Positions 1-9,585 of a stretch of 64,000 nt of DNA are shown here, one piece after another. How positions within the stretch are numbered: position 1 is the stretch's first letter; each line of letters begins with the position of its first letter. The notes under the pieces were generated by a model. It did not search any database. It worked only from the letters and a program-made list of their open reading frames with translations, and was not told the origin of the DNA. The translations under genes were made by a program, and so were the position numbers. The DNA is from Curtobacterium sp. MCBA15_012 (GTDB lineage Bacteria; Actinomycetota; Actinomycetes; Actinomycetales; Microbacteriaceae): the NCBI RefSeq assembly GCF_001864935.2, contig NZ_CP126267.1:3286001-3350000 (forward strand), read 5' to 3'.

Positions 1-1089
1 CGCGAGCGACACCGCCGCCGGGTCGCCCGCGCGGATCGCCTCGCCGAGGGCGGCCCAGGAGCGCTGTACCGCGGCGACGTCCTCGACACCGACGTCGAGC
101 ACACCGACGTCGAGCACACCGGCACCGGCACCGGCACCGGCACCGGGTTCGCCAGCCCCGCCGCCGAGCCCGCCGCCGTCGGCCACCGCACCGCCGTGAC
201 CACCGCGCGTCCCGTCCACCCCGAGCCGCAGCCCCCGCGCCGCCCCCACCCGCAGCAGCCGACCGGGTGCCACGGTCGCCCCGACCTCCCCGCGGGAGCC
301 GGACCCCTCGGGCGTCCCGGCGAGGGCACCCTGCTCGACCATGATGTGCCCGGCGTCCCCGGCGTTCGACCCCACCCCGCGGACGGGCTCGTGGTCGATC
401 GCGAGCCCCACGCCGAAGCCGGTGCCGAAGTACACGAAGGCGAAGTTCCGCGCCGAGGACTCCCCCGCCAGGAACATCTCGCCGACCACCGCCGCGGTGA
501 CGTCCTTCTCGAGCAGCACCGGGAAGCCCGTGGCCTCGGCGATCGCGTCGCGCAGCGGCACGTCGCGCCACCGGGGCAGGAACGGCGGGTCGAGCACCAC
601 GCCGGCGTCGACGTCGATCGGTCCGGGGCTCGCGATGCCGACCCCGAGCACCGCCTCGACGTCGACGCCCGCCCCGCCGACGAGCCGTCCGACCGCCGAG
701 GCGATCGTGCGCACGACCTCGGTCGGGTCCTCGGCGGACGGGGTCGAGGTCGTGGACTCCGCGACGACGGACCCGGCCAGGTCGAGGAGCACGTACGTCA
801 CGACCGCGGGGTCGACGTGCACGCCGACCGCGAACCGGCTCGAGGCCTCGAGCCGCAGGATCGTCCGGGGCTTGCCGCGTCCGGCGACGACCGTGCCCGA
901 CTCGACGATCATCCCGGCGTCGATGAGGAAGCGGGTCACGTTCGACACGGTCTGCGCGCTGAGGCCCGTCCGTGCGGCGAGCTCCACCCGACTCAGTCCG
1001 TCGGGCGAGCGGCGGACGGCGTCGAGCACGACGGTGCGGTTGAAGCCGCCGATCGACGGCATGTTCGCGCCGCGTCGGTGCTCCGCCAT
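1..1089 (-). CDS. ROK family transcriptional regulator (partial)
   Basis: The reading frame runs off the left edge of the window, so the C-terminus is missing. The start is ATG at 1089. The first 70 residues form a winged helix-turn-helix (RTVVLDAVRR, then LSRVELAARTGLSAQTVSN). A ROK sugar-kinase-like ATPase fold follows, with the typical GVGIASPGPID and FVYFGTGFGVGLAID segments. Known family members bind sugars or act as repressors of sugar catabolism. The region near 85-150 is expanded by short tandem repeats (GACGTCGAGCACACC twice, GGCACC several times) that add Val/Asp/Gly/Ala repeats. A TAGGGT hexamer at 1097-1102, 7 nt before ATG, suggests a leaderless transcript divergent from the GNAT gene. 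The ligand cannot be read from the sequence. Confidence 0.85.
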   Translation of the reverse strand, partial: MAEHRRGANMPSIGGFNRTVVLDAVRRSPDGLSRVELAARTGLSAQTVSNVTRFLIDAGMIVESGTVVAGRGKPRTILRLEASSRFAVGVHVDPAVVTYVLLDLAGSVVAESTTSTPSAEDPTEVVRTIASAVGRLVGGAGVDVEAVLGVGIASPGPIDVDAGVVLDPPFLPRWRDVPLRDAIAEATGFPVLLEKDVTAAVVGEMFLAGESSARNFAFVYFGTGFGVGLAIDHEPVRGVGSNAGDAGHIMVEQGALAGTPEGSGSRGEVGATVAPGRLLRVGAARGLRLGVDGTRGGHGGAVADGGGLGGGAGEPGAGAGAGAGVLDVGVLDVGVEDVAAVQRSWAALGEAIRAGDPAAVSLA

Positions 1090-1287
1090 GTCCGCGACCC
1101 TACCGCGACGGATCAGCCCCTCCAGGACGGACGACGCGCGCGCAGCGGCGCCGCCGCCGACACCACCCGCAGCAGCGACGGCCGAGGCGCCGGATCACCG
1201 GCCACCACGACTCTGACACCGCAACGGTGCTGCAACGGTGGCGTCACCGTCCTGGCCCCCGACCGGGTGCACCGATACCCTGACCCC

Positions 1288-1743
1288 ATGTCCGACCTGC
1301 GCCTCGTAGAACTCTCCGCGACCACGGCAGCCGCGGCCAACTCCCTGACGCTCAAGCCGGGGCAGGAGGAGTTCGTCCAGCCGACGACCTACGGCGTCGC
1401 CGAGTCCGACGTCAAGCCGAGCTCGGCCTGGACCCGTGTCGTCCTCGACGGTGACGAGGTGGTCGGCATGATCATCGGCACCTTCGACGAGGACAACGCC
1501 GCCGAGGAGCTCCGCAGCGCGATCTGGCGCGTCAACGTCGCCGCGTCGGCACAGGGTCGTGGCGTCGGTCGCTTCGCAGTGCACGGCCTGGCGGACGAGG
1601 CCCGCAGCCGCGGCTTCGAACGGTTGACGGTCGTCTACGAGCCCGGCGGTGAGGTCGGCCCCGAGGCCTTCTTCCGCGCACTCGGCTTCTCGGTGGTCCG
1701 CGAGACCCAGTACGGCGACCACTTCGCCTCGCTGACGCTCTGA
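1288..1743 (+). CDS. GNAT family N-acetyltransferase
   Basis: A 151-residue GNAT fold protein. The acetyl-CoA binding motif A is visible as RVNVAASAQGRGVGRFAVHGL (V-x-x-x-x-Q/R-G-x-G), followed by the C-terminal FFRALGFSVVRET strand-helix typical of the family. The substrate is unknown. ATG at 1288 is preferred over an in-frame upstream extension, which has no homology-like content and would run through the divergent ROK gene. TACCCT at 1276-1281 lies 6 nt before the ATG, predicting a leaderless mRNA. The stop codon overlaps the next gene (CTGA), so the two are probably translationally coupled. Confidence 0.85.
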   Translation: MSDLRLVELSATTAAAANSLTLKPGQEEFVQPTTYGVAESDVKPSSAWTRVVLDGDEVVGMIIGTFDEDNAAEELRSAIWRVNVAASAQGRGVGRFAVHGLADEARSRGFERLTVVYEPGGEVGPEAFFRALGFSVVRETQYGDHFASLTL

Positions 1744-2090
1744 CCGACGACGCGGCCGGCACGCCCGACCCCGAGGACTTCGGCGCCGCCGTCGCCGAGG
1801 TCGTCCGGTGCATCCCGGCGGGCCGGGTGATGACCTACGGCGACGTCGCGGCGGCGCTCGGCTCGCGCGCGTCCCGCGCGGTCGGCAAGGTGATGGCGCA
1901 CGAGGGCTCCGACCTGCCGTGGTGGCGCGTGGTCCGGTCCGGCGGGCTGCCGCCGGTGCGGCACGAGGCCCGCGCGCTCGAGCACTACCGCGTCGAGGGG
2001 ACGCCGCTCGTGCAGGGCCGGTCGGCCTGGAGGGTCGACATGCCCCGTGCGCGCTGGTCACCCACCACGGACGCCGACGACCGGTCCTGA
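1740..2090 (+). CDS. Alkyltransferase-like (ATL) MGMT-family DNA-binding protein, probable CTG start
   Basis: The protein is the C-terminal DNA-binding domain of the O6-alkylguanine transferase family: IPAGRVMTYGDVAAALG helix, then the active-site loop. The acceptor motif PCHR of true transferases is replaced by PWWR, so residue 61 is Trp. This is the signature of ATL proteins, which bind alkylated guanine and hand it to nucleotide excision repair without transferring the alkyl group. No ATG, GTG or TTG lies in frame between the stop at 1650 and GTG 1824, which would cut off the first helix of the domain. CTG at 1740 overlaps the GNAT stop as CTGA and gives a full-length 116-residue protein. 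I infer this start; GTG 1824 or ATG 1827 are the conventional alternatives. Confidence 0.75.
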   Translation: MTDDAAGTPDPEDFGAAVAEVVRCIPAGRVMTYGDVAAALGSRASRAVGKVMAHEGSDLPWWRVVRSGGLPPVRHEARALEHYRVEGTPLVQGRSAWRVDMPRARWSPTTDADDRS

Positions 2091-2180
2091 CCCGCCTCGG
2101 CGGTCCGGCCGCCGGCCCGGCGCGGTCCGGCCACGGTCGCCGCGTCCCGCGCGGCGCGACGTGCTCCCGCGCAACCAAGA

Positions 2181-2216
2181 GCACGTCGCACCACGGCGAT
2201 CCGTGGTGCGACGTGC
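2181..2216. repeat. Palindromic repeat family A, copy 1
   Basis: A perfect 16-bp inverted repeat beginning GCACGTCGCACCACGG with a 4-nt loop (cgat). Weaker outer arms (GCGCAACC about 2170-2177, GGTTGTGCGC at 2221-2230) extend it to about 60 bp. It sits between the convergent ATL and TerD genes. Two related copies occur at 21944-21999 and 62454-62515. It may act as a bidirectional terminator, but sharing of sequence between copies suggests a dispersed element. Confidence 0.8.
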
Positions 2217-2270
2217 CTCCGGTTGTGCGCAGCGCGCGACGGCCGACCGCGTCGGACCCGCCCGCCGGGC

Positions 2271-2315
2271 CCGGCCCGGCCCGGCCCGGCCCGGCCCGGC
2301 CCGGCCCGGCCCGGC
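2271..2315. repeat. CCGGC pentanucleotide tandem repeat
   Basis: Nine perfect copies of the 5-bp unit CCGGC in the intergenic space directly after the TerD stop codon. Such a tract is prone to slippage. No function can be assigned. Confidence 0.9.
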
Positions 2316-2318
2316 GCG

Positions 2319-3041
2319 TCACTTGTAGGCGTTCACCGACCCGGCGTCCATGCGGACGGTGCCGTCGGCCTCGACGACCGGGCGACGCTCGGACCCCGGC
2401 TTCGAGTACGCCTCGAGCTTCTCGATCCGGACGTGGTCGCCGTTCGTGATGACGGCGGGCACGCACGTGTAGACCTTGTCGTTCGCGTCGGCGTCGCGCG
2501 CGGCGATCTCGACGACGTCACCGGCACCGTTGTCGACGGCCGTGCTCACCTGGTACCGGCGGAACGACCCGGTGCCGTTCGACTGCGCGGAGTACACGAC
2601 CGGCACGATCCGCGCGATCGAGGGGTTCAGCGTGATGTCGATCACCTCGTCCGCCATGGTCGTCCGACCGGCCCCGCGACGCTCGTCCCCGCGGTGCACG
2701 ACGGTGCCGTCGGCGGTGCGCGGCGAGGACTTCCGGTCGTCCTTCGTCCCGAACTGCGCCACGGTCTCGACGTGTCCGTCCTGGTACTGCACGAGCGCGA
2801 ACACGTCGTAGTCGGTGGCGTTCGGCCACGAGATCGTGACGGTGATCGTCGGTGTCTTCGTCAGGCTGACGACCTGCCGCTTCTCGAGGCTGATCCGCCC
2901 CTTCGCGAGCCCCAGGTCCGACGCCGGGGCCGAGGCGGCCGCCGCGGTCGTGGCCCCCGCAGCGGTCGCGTCGGGCGCTGCCACGCCGGGTGCTGCCCCC
3001 TCGGGCGTCGTCGTGGTCTTCTTCTTGCCGATGCCGAACAT
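2319..3041 (-). CDS. TerD family protein
   Basis: A 240-residue protein. Residues about 55-235 form a TerD-type domain, with the characteristic start of the fold (ISLEKRQVVSLTK), the WPNATDYDVFALVQYQDG strand pair and a late RIVPVVYSAQSNGTGSFRRY segment. Residues 1-50 are a low-complexity linker: a Lys-rich start (MFGIGKKK) followed by an Ala/Thr/Pro-rich region. TerD domains are calcium-binding modules found in tellurite-resistance and general stress loci. No other ter gene is adjacent, so a role in tellurite resistance is not supported here. The start at 3041 is backed by a GGGGGGA ribosome binding site 5 nt upstream. It is followed by a pentanucleotide repeat and a palindrome. Confidence 0.85.
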   Translation of the reverse strand: MFGIGKKKTTTTPEGAAPGVAAPDATAAGATTAAAASAPASDLGLAKGRISLEKRQVVSLTKTPTITVTISWPNATDYDVFALVQYQDGHVETVAQFGTKDDRKSSPRTADGTVVHRGDERRGAGRTTMADEVIDITLNPSIARIVPVVYSAQSNGTGSFRRYQVSTAVDNGAGDVVEIAARDADANDKVYTCVPAVITNGDHVRIEKLEAYSKPGSERRPVVEADGTVRMDAGSVNAYK

Positions 3042-3103
3042 CTGGTCCCCCCGGGTCCGTGGTGTGGTCGACGTCCATCCTGCCCGACGACCACGCTCCG
3101 GCG

Positions 3104-3526
3104 TCAGTCGAACCGCACGCCCTTCGGGTTCGTGGGCAGCAGGAAGAGCACGAACAGCACGATCGAGCCGACGACCGGCAGCACGTGCAGGAACTGCCAG
3201 AAGCCGGACAGGTTCGCGTCGTGCAGCCGCCGGGCGCCGAGGGCGAGCGAGCCGACCAGCGTCGCGAGCCCCCACAGCACGAACAGGTACGAGCCGACGG
3301 GGTTCTCGAGCATCGGCGCGTCGGGGGTGAACGCCTGCGGTGCGAGCTGCAGCACGAGGCCGATCGCGAACCAGGTGATCCACCACCACCAGAACTCGGA
3401 GCGCGAGGCCCGTCCGGTGAAGACGGTGTACTTCCGCCAGAAGCGGCGCAGGGCCTCGGTGAACGGTGCCCCGTAGAAGGGGTCGCGCAGGGCGACGCCG
3501 CCGGGCTGCACGCTGTCGTTGCTCAT
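3104..3526 (-). CDS. DUF805 domain membrane protein
   Basis: A 140-residue protein of the DUF805 family. The N-terminus is soluble (FYGAPFTEALRRFWRKYTVFTGRASRSEFWWWW), a pattern typical of the family, and is followed by three or four membrane segments. The GARRLHDANLSGFW motif between segments is diagnostic. Function is unknown. ATG at 3526 is chosen; a TTG four codons upstream is an alternative, because the G-run before this ATG is too close to serve as a normal ribosome binding site. It lies 62 bp upstream of TerD on the same strand and may be co-transcribed. Confidence 0.85.
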   Translation of the reverse strand: MSNDSVQPGGVALRDPFYGAPFTEALRRFWRKYTVFTGRASRSEFWWWWITWFAIGLVLQLAPQAFTPDAPMLENPVGSYLFVLWGLATLVGSLALGARRLHDANLSGFWQFLHVLPVVGSIVLFVLFLLPTNPKGVRFD

Positions 3527-3563
3527 CCCCCAAGACAACCACGTGCGCGCAGCCCGGCGCCGC

Positions 3564-5486
3564 TCACACGAGCGAGTCCCGCCACGCCGCGTGCAGCTGG
3601 GCGAACCGCCCGGTGCCCGCGATGAGGTCGTCGGGCGTGCCGTCCTCGACGATCCGGCCGTACTCCATCACGAGCACCCGGTGGGCGATCGCCACGGTCG
3701 ACAGCCGGTGCGCGATGATCACCGCGGTGCGGTCGGCGAGCAGCGTCTCGAGGCCCTCCTGCACGAGCCGCTCGGACGGGATGTCGAGCGACGCGGTCGC
3801 CTCGTCGAGGATGAGCACCTTCGGGTCGGCGATGAACGCCCGGGCGAACGACAGGAGCTGCCGCTGCCCGGCCGACACCCGGCCACCGCGCTTGTTCACG
3901 TCGGTGTCGTACCCGTCCGGGAGCGCCGTGATGAACTCGTGCGCTCCAACGGCCCGGGCCGCCGCCTCGATCTCGGCACGGGTCGCCCCGGGCTTGCCGA
4001 GCGCGATGTTGTCCGCCACCGAGCCCGAGAACAGGTACGCCTCCTGCGTCACCATGACGATCGCACGGCGCATGTCCTTCGGGTCGAGGTCCCGCAGGTC
4101 GACGCCGTCGAGCTGCACGGAGCCCGTCGTCGGGTCGTAGAAGCGCGCCATCAGCTTGGCGAGCGTCGACTTCCCGGCACCGGTCGACCCGACGAGCGCG
4201 ATGGTCTGCCCCGCCGGGATGTGGAGGTCGAACTCCGGCAGCACGACCTTGCCCGCGTTGTACGCGAACTCGACCCGCTCGAAGTCCATCTTCCCGGTGG
4301 CGTCGGGCAGGCGGACCGGCTTCACCGGATCCGGCACGCTCGGCCGTTCCTCGAGGACGCCGGAGATCTTCTCCATCGCCGCCGACGCGGACTGGTACCC
4401 GTTGTAGAACATCGCGAGTTCCTGCGCGGGGTCGAAGAACCGCTTGGCGTACAGCGCGACCGCGAGCAGCGCGCCGACCTCGAGCGAACCGCCGACGATC
4501 CGGAAGCCGCCGACGATGACGACCGCGGCGAGCGTCGCGTTGCCGATGAGCACGAGCACCGGGTCGAACGTCCCGAACAGGTTGAACACCTTCGTGTTCG
4601 CCACCCGGTACTGCTCGACGTACCCGCCGTACTCGTCACGGTTGCGGGACTCCTTGCGGAACGCCTGCACCGCCCGGATGCCCGTCATCGTCTCGACGAA
4701 GTGCACGATCACCCTCGCCGAGGTGGTGCGGGTGGCGCGGAACAGCGTCTGCGACCGGGTCTGGAACCAGCGGACCAGGAACCACAGCGGCACGAGCGAC
4801 ACCGCGAGCACGAGTCCGGACGTCGGGTCGAGCAGCACCAGGGCGATCGCCGTGAACACCATGTACAGCACGCCCTGGATGAGCTGGTTCAGCCCGGAGT
4901 CGAGCAGCTCGCGGATCGAGTCGAGGTCGCTCGTCTGGCGCGAGATGATCCGGCCGGACGTGTACGTCTCGTGGAACTCGAGCGAGAGCCGCTGCGTGTG
5001 CAGGAACACGCGCTTCCGCAGGTCGAACAGGATCGCCTGGCTGATCCGGGCCGCGAGCACGGTGTACCAGGCCGTGAGCACGGCGCCGAGGATCGCGACC
5101 ACGACGTACGTCGCGACGACGCCGAACGCCGGCGTCCAGTCGTCGCGGTCGAGCACCGCGGGCAGGGCGTTGTCGATGCCCCACGCGATGAGCGCGGGGC
5201 CGGCGACGGTGCCGGCGGTGGAGACGACCACGACCACGCCGAGCCAGACCAGGCGCAGCTTCAGCGGTGCCGTCAGCGAGCCGAGCAGGGCGAGCGAGCG
5301 GCGCCGCAGGCGCTTGCTCTCCGCCTTCGTGTAGTCCTGCCGCTCCTCGCCGCGCACGCCGAGGGTGGTGACGGACGCGGTGATCGGTGCGGCAGTCTGC
5401 GTGTCCGCAGCCTCGGCACCGACGGGATCCGTGCCTCCCGGCCCGGCTGCCGTGTCGACGGGCGGGAACTGGTCCTGCTGGGTCAT
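3564..5486 (-). CDS. ABC exporter subunit with intact catalytic site (half-transporter)
   Basis: A 640-residue half-transporter with an N-terminal six-helix exporter domain (residues about 70-370) and a C-terminal ATPase domain. Walker A (GSTGAGKST), signature (VSAGQRQ) and Walker B with catalytic glutamate ([11 protein letters not shown]) are all present. The gene overlaps its upstream partner by 4 bp (ATGA), so both are made from one mRNA. The partner has Asp instead of Glu after Walker B. Together they resemble heterodimeric exporters such as TM287/288, BmrCD and TmrAB, where one ATP site is degenerate. This gene supplies the canonical Walker B glutamate. The substrate is unknown; drug or lipid export is usual for the family. 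Confidence 0.9.
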   Translation of the reverse strand: MTQQDQFPPVDTAAGPGGTDPVGAEAADTQTAAPITASVTTLGVRGEERQDYTKAESKRLRRRSLALLGSLTAPLKLRLVWLGVVVVVSTAGTVAGPALIAWGIDNALPAVLDRDDWTPAFGVVATYVVVAILGAVLTAWYTVLAARISQAILFDLRKRVFLHTQRLSLEFHETYTSGRIISRQTSDLDSIRELLDSGLNQLIQGVLYMVFTAIALVLLDPTSGLVLAVSLVPLWFLVRWFQTRSQTLFRATRTTSARVIVHFVETMTGIRAVQAFRKESRNRDEYGGYVEQYRVANTKVFNLFGTFDPVLVLIGNATLAAVVIVGGFRIVGGSLEVGALLAVALYAKRFFDPAQELAMFYNGYQSASAAMEKISGVLEERPSVPDPVKPVRLPDATGKMDFERVEFAYNAGKVVLPEFDLHIPAGQTIALVGSTGAGKSTLAKLMARFYDPTTGSVQLDGVDLRDLDPKDMRRAIVMVTQEAYLFSGSVADNIALGKPGATRAEIEAAARAVGAHEFITALPDGYDTDVNKRGGRVSAGQRQLLSFARAFIADPKVLILDEATASLDIPSERLVQEGLETLLADRTAVIIAHRLSTVAIAHRVLVMEYGRIVEDGTPDDLIAGTGRFAQLHAAWRDSLV

Positions 5487-7321
5487 GCCATCGCCTCCTC
5501 TCGGGCGGGTGCGTCGTCCTCGTCGAGCGAGGAGATGACGTAGCGGTAGTGCTCGTTGGTGGCCATCAGCTCCGAGTGGGTGCCGACGGCGGTGATCCGG
5601 CCGCCCTCCATGAGCGCCACCCGGTCGGCGAGCGTCACGGTGGACGGGCGGTGCGCGACGATGAGCGACGTGGTGTCGGCGAGGACCCGGCGGAGCCCGG
5701 CCTCGACCCGCGCCTCGGTGTCGACGTCGAGCGCGGACAGCGGGTCGTCGAGCACGAGGACCGACGGCCGCGCGGCGATCGCGCGCGCGAGCGCCAGGCG
5801 CTGCCGCTGCCCACCGGAGAGGGACAGCCCCTCCTCGCCGACGCGGGTGTCGACGCCCTCGGGCAGGTCGTCGACGAAGGACGCCTGCGCGATGTCGAGG
5901 GCCTCGCGCATGATCCGCTCGGCCTCGTCCCCGCTGAGGTCCGGACGCCCGAGCAGCACGTTGTCACGCACGCTCGTCGAGAAGAGCGTGGCGTCCTCGA
6001 ACGCGACGCCGACGTGCCGACGGAGCTCGGCGCGGGTGAGGTCACGGACGTCGACGCCGTCGATCGTGATCGAGCCGCCGGTGACGTCGTAGAGCCGCGG
6101 GACGAGCGACAGCAGCGTGGTCTTGCCGCTACCGGTCAGGCCGACGAGCGCCATGGTCTCGCCGGGCTGCAGCTGCAGCTCGACGCCGTCGACCAGGTCC
6201 GGGTACTCGTCGGTCGCGTCCTGGTACCGGAAGTGCACGTCGTTGAACGACAGCGCACCGTGCGGTTCCGCGATGGTCTTCGGCTCCGCGGGGTCCTGGA
6301 TCGTGTTCTCGGAGTCCATCACCTCGAAGAACCGGTCGATCGCGGTGCGGGTGTCGAAGGTCATCGACAGGAAGAACCCGATCGACTCGATCGGGAACCG
6401 CAGCACGGTCGCGGTCGCGAAGAACGCGAAGAGCTGCCCGACCGTCATCTCGCCCTGGGACGCGAGCCAGATGCCGGCGAGCAGGCACAGCGCGAACGCG
6501 ACGTCGGGGACGAGCAGCAGCCAGAGCCAGATGCCGGCGATGGCCTTCGCCTTCTCGATCTCGGTGCCGCGGAGCGCCTCGGCCTGCTCGCTGAACTCCT
6601 CGAGCTTGCTGCGGCCGCGACCGAACGCCTTGAGCACGCGGATGCCGTGCACCGACTGCTCGACGCTCGTCGCGAGGTCACCGACCTGGTCCTGGCTGCG
6701 GCGCGCGACGATCGAGTAGCGGCGCTCGAACAGCAGCGCGGTCACCCAGATCGGGATGCACGCCACCAGGAAGATCACCCCGAGCAGCCACCCGAAGGTG
6801 AACAGCACGACGAAGCCGACCGCGATGGTCACGATGTTCACCACGAGCAGGACGACGCCGAACGCCAGCCAGCGACGGATGAGCGACAGGTCGGACACCG
6901 AGCGGGACAGCAGCTGCCCGGACTCCCAGCGGTCGTGGAACGACACCGGCAGGTCCTGCAGCTTCGCGTACAGCGCGTTGCGCATGTTCGACTCGATGCG
7001 GGTCGAGGGCCGCATCACCAGTCGGCGGCGCGAGGCGATGAAGAACGCCTCGAGGGCGCCGAGTGCGAGCACGGCCAGGCCGGCCGGCCAGATCTGCCCG
7101 GCGTCGCCGGTCGACAGCGGGCCGTCGACGAGCCACTGCAGCACGTAGGGGATGGCGAGCGCGACGAGCGAGGCGCCCATCGCGGCGGCCACGCCGCCGA
7201 TCAGGCGCCCGCGGTACGGGCGCACGTAGGGCATGATGCGCGCGATCGCGCGCAGCGTGGAGGGTCGGTCGGTGGAGGGTCGGACGGTGGACGGGCGCGC
7301 CTGGTCGGGCGTCTGGGACAT
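5483..7321 (-). CDS. ABC exporter subunit with degenerate catalytic site (half-transporter)
   Basis: A 612-residue half-transporter with an N-terminal membrane domain and a C-terminal ATPase. Walker A is GLTGSGKTT, the signature is LSGGQRQ and Walker B is [11 protein letters not shown], where Asp replaces the catalytic Glu. This substitution marks the non-hydrolysing subunit of heterodimeric exporters. The N-terminus carries a short repeat ([15 protein letters not shown]), so an earlier start is unlikely. ATG at 7321 is preceded by GAGGACGCAACCC, an acceptable ribosome binding site. No regulator gene is adjacent; the 629-bp upstream region holds only a possible 44-codon reading frame. Confidence 0.9.
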   Translation of the reverse strand: MSQTPDQARPSTVRPSTDRPSTLRAIARIMPYVRPYRGRLIGGVAAAMGASLVALAIPYVLQWLVDGPLSTGDAGQIWPAGLAVLALGALEAFFIASRRRLVMRPSTRIESNMRNALYAKLQDLPVSFHDRWESGQLLSRSVSDLSLIRRWLAFGVVLLVVNIVTIAVGFVVLFTFGWLLGVIFLVACIPIWVTALLFERRYSIVARRSQDQVGDLATSVEQSVHGIRVLKAFGRGRSKLEEFSEQAEALRGTEIEKAKAIAGIWLWLLLVPDVAFALCLLAGIWLASQGEMTVGQLFAFFATATVLRFPIESIGFFLSMTFDTRTAIDRFFEVMDSENTIQDPAEPKTIAEPHGALSFNDVHFRYQDATDEYPDLVDGVELQLQPGETMALVGLTGSGKTTLLSLVPRLYDVTGGSITIDGVDVRDLTRAELRRHVGVAFEDATLFSTSVRDNVLLGRPDLSGDEAERIMREALDIAQASFVDDLPEGVDTRVGEEGLSLSGGQRQRLALARAIAARPSVLVLDDPLSALDVDTEARVEAGLRRVLADTTSLIVAHRPSTVTLADRVALMEGGRITAVGTHSELMATNEHYRYVISSLDEDDAPAREEAMA

Positions 7322-7589
7322 GGGTTGCGTCCTCGTGCATCTGCCGTCCCACCCGGTCGGGTCGTCGGTCCGCCGACGGGTCGCGTCGGTGGGCGTCGGG
7401 CCGGCCGGGAGGCACGGTGGGCGTTGCGTGGTGGGCTCCGGCCGGGCGCGTGGTCGCGCCGGCACCGTCACGTGGTGTGACGGCACACGGGCCGGTCGTG
7501 CCGGGGGACGTCGGTCCCCCGGGCGTCGAGCGGGCGGTGCGCGCCCGACGACGGGGTCGTCGTGCGCGCGGGGCGTCGGGGGCGCCTGG

Positions 7590-7724
7590 CTAGACGGCGG
7601 CCACGGCCGGGGTCGAGCGCGGCTGGGCCGTGCGGGACCTGGGTCGCGGATCCGGGGTGTTCCCCACGAGGGACACGATCCCCGTCCGGGCAGCCGATGC
7701 CACTGTGCCGGTCGTCGTGTCCAT
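7590..7724 (-). CDS. Possible 44-residue small protein
   Basis: ATG at 7724 is preceded by a good ribosome binding site (GGAG, 6 nt spacing). The peptide starts [20 protein letters not shown] and ends in a Pro/Arg/Thr-rich tail. It has no cysteine and no clear membrane segment. It lies 268 bp upstream of the ABC exporter on the same strand, so it could be a leader peptide, but no attenuator is visible. I do not recognise it. It may be a chance reading frame in GC-rich DNA. Confidence 0.3.
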   Translation of the reverse strand: MDTTTGTVASAARTGIVSLVGNTPDPRPRSRTAQPRSTPAVAAV

Positions 7725-7809
7725 CGTCACTCCAGTCGTCGTCTTCGTCACCGTTGTGTCCACGGGACGGCCGATCCACAGGGGATCGTCGGCGTCGGTC
7801 GCGGAGCCT

Positions 7810-7845
7810 TACAGACTATTGACAGTCGCTCGTGCCGCGCAACGG
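7810..7845 (-). promoter_or_regulatory. Candidate promoter with palindrome
   Basis: On the minus strand, TTGCGC is followed after 18 nt by TAGTCT. The -10 side is embedded in a near-perfect palindrome, GACTGTCAATAGTC. This is an AT-rich island in GC-rich DNA. It would drive the small reading frame at 7724 and perhaps the ABC exporter. The palindrome could be a repressor site. Confidence 0.4.
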
Positions 7846-7913
7846 GTCCGGACGAAGTCGTGGTTGATCGACGCGGTGGAAGAACCTGCCGGCGCCCGGT
7901 GCCGTCGCCGGGC

Positions 7914-7943
7914 ACAGGCACCGACGCCGCTGCCGGTGCCTGC
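7914..7943 (-). terminator. Hairpin after purH
   Basis: Inverted repeat CAGGCACCG (7915-7923) / CGGTGCCTG (7934-7942) directly downstream of the purH stop. There is no T-run, as is usual in actinobacterial terminators. Confidence 0.45.
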
Positions 7944-7950
7944 GTCGGCG

Positions 7951-9585
7951 TCAGTGGAAGAAGTGCCGCTCGCCCGTGAAGTACATCGTCACGCCGGCCG
8001 CCTGCGCCGCCGCGATCACCTCGGCGTCACGCACGCTCCCGCCCGGCTGGGCGACCGCGCGGACCCCGGCGTCGAGCAGCACCTGCAAGCCGTCGGCGAA
8101 CGGGAAGAACGCGTCGGAGGCGGCGACGCTCCCGGCGGCACGGTCGCCCGCGCGGGTGACGGCCAGGTGGCAGGAGTCCACCCGGTTCACCTGGCCCATG
8201 CCGACGCCGACGCTCGCGCCCCGGTCGGCGAGCAGGATCGCGTTCGACTTCACCGCACGGCTGGCCTTCCACGCGAACGCGAGGTCGGCCAGGGTGGCGT
8301 CGTCAGCGGGTGCACCGGCGACGAGGTCCCACGTGGACTGGTCGAAGGTCGTGAAGCGGTCGGCGTCCTGCACGAGGAAGCCGCCGGAGACCTGCTTGAC
8401 CTCGCGGGTCGCGAGGGCGAAGTCGGCCGGCAGGGTGAGCAGCCGGATGTTCTTCTTCCGGGACAGGAGCTCGAGCGCCTCGGGGTCGAACGCCGGAGCG
8501 ATGACGACCTCGGTGAAGATGTCCGCGACCGTCTCGGCCATCTGCAGCGTGACCGGGCGGTTCGCCGCGATGACGCCACCGAACGCCGAGAGCGGGTCGC
8601 ACGCGTGGGCGGCGGCGTGGGCCGAGGCGATCGGGTCGACCGCGTCGGCGGGGGCGGTCGCGATGCCGCACGGGTTCGCGTGCTTGATGATCGCGACCGC
8701 GGGGGTGTCGAAGTCGTACGCGGCACGGACGGCGGCGTCGGCGTCGACGTAGTTGTTGTACGACATCTCCTTGCCGTGCAGCTGCGTCGCCTGGGCGATG
8801 CCCGCTCCCCCGACGGTCGTGTACAGCGCCGCCGCCTGGTGCGCGTTCTCGCCGTAGCGGAGGGTCGCAGCCAGGTCGGCGTCGATCCGCAGGTGCGCGT
8901 CGAACGACCCGGGCGTCGCGAGGTCACCGGCGGTCGTCGGGGCCGCGGCCTGCTCGACGACGTCGCTGGCGAAGTACGACGCGACCGCGGCGTCGTACGA
9001 GGCGGTGTGCGCGAACGCCTGCGCGGCGAGGCGCTTCCGGAGCGCGAGGCTCGTGCCACCGGCCCGCACGGCCTCGACGACCTCGGCGTAGGAGGACGGC
9101 GACACGACGATCGCGACGTTCGGGTGGTTCTTCGCCGATGCCCGGACCATCGCGGGGCCGCCGATGTCGACGTTCTCGACCACGGTCGCGGCGTCGGCAC
9201 CGGAGGCCACGGTCTCGACGAAGGGGTAGAGGTTCACCACGACGAGCTCGAACGGCGCGATGCCGAGCTCGGCGAGCTGCTGCTCGTGCGACGCCAGCCG
9301 CAGGTCGGCGAGCAGCCCGGCGTGCACGGCGGGGTGCAGGGTCTTGACACGGCCGTCGAGCGACTCCGGGAACCCGGTCACGCTCGACACGTCGGTCACG
9401 GCGTACCCGGCGTCGCGGATCGTCTGCGCGGTGCTGCCCGTCGACACGAGCTCGACCCCGGCGTCGGCCAGGGCACCGGCGAGCTCCAGTAGCCCGCTCT
9501 TGTCGCTGACCGAGACGAGGGCGCGACGCACGGGGACGACGTCGCGGTGGCGGTAGAGGCTGGGGTCGGCGGCGTGCACGCTCAT
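7951..9585 (-). CDS. purH: Bifunctional AICAR formyltransferase / IMP cyclohydrolase
   Basis: A 544-residue protein catalysing the last two steps of IMP synthesis in the cytoplasm. The N-terminal methylglyoxal-synthase-like cyclohydrolase domain (about 20-170) shows [23 protein letters not shown] and [13 protein letters not shown]. The formyltransferase domain follows, with [14 protein letters not shown] and the catalytic IIKHANPCG motif. ATG at 9585 overlaps the purN stop as ATGA, giving translational coupling. It is the last gene of the sucC-sucD-DUF6350-purN-purH block conserved across Actinobacteria. A hairpin follows the stop. Confidence 0.97.
   Translation of the reverse strand: MSVHAADPSLYRHRDVVPVRRALVSVSDKSGLLELAGALADAGVELVSTGSTAQTIRDAGYAVTDVSSVTGFPESLDGRVKTLHPAVHAGLLADLRLASHEQQLAELGIAPFELVVVNLYPFVETVASGADAATVVENVDIGGPAMVRASAKNHPNVAIVVSPSSYAEVVEAVRAGGTSLALRKRLAAQAFAHTASYDAAVASYFASDVVEQAAAPTTAGDLATPGSFDAHLRIDADLAATLRYGENAHQAAALYTTVGGAGIAQATQLHGKEMSYNNYVDADAAVRAAYDFDTPAVAIIKHANPCGIATAPADAVDPIASAHAAAHACDPLSAFGGVIAANRPVTLQMAETVADIFTEVVIAPAFDPEALELLSRKKNIRLLTLPADFALATREVKQVSGGFLVQDADRFTTFDQSTWDLVAGAPADDATLADLAFAWKASRAVKSNAILLADRGASVGVGMGQVNRVDSCHLAVTRAGDRAAGSVAASDAFFPFADGLQVLLDAGVRAVAQPGGSVRDAEVIAAAQAAGVTMYFTGERHFFH

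Larger units (their letters stand above)
7322..7950. other. 629-bp intergenic region between the ABC exporter and purH
   Basis: There is no conserved gene here. The region contains a possible small reading frame (7590-7724, minus) with its own promoter-like sequence, and a hairpin after purH. The stretch 7325-7600 has the base composition of coding DNA but no plausible protein. Confidence 0.6.

Noticed and set aside
196..1743. A long plus-strand frame extending the GNAT protein to 515 residues
   Set aside because: The extension lies antisense to the ROK gene and has shadow-frame composition. The GNAT fold starts at 1288 behind a -10 hexamer.
2319..3041. Tellurite-resistance operon
   Set aside because: Only a TerD-domain protein is present; no TerA, TerB, TerC or TerZ gene is adjacent.
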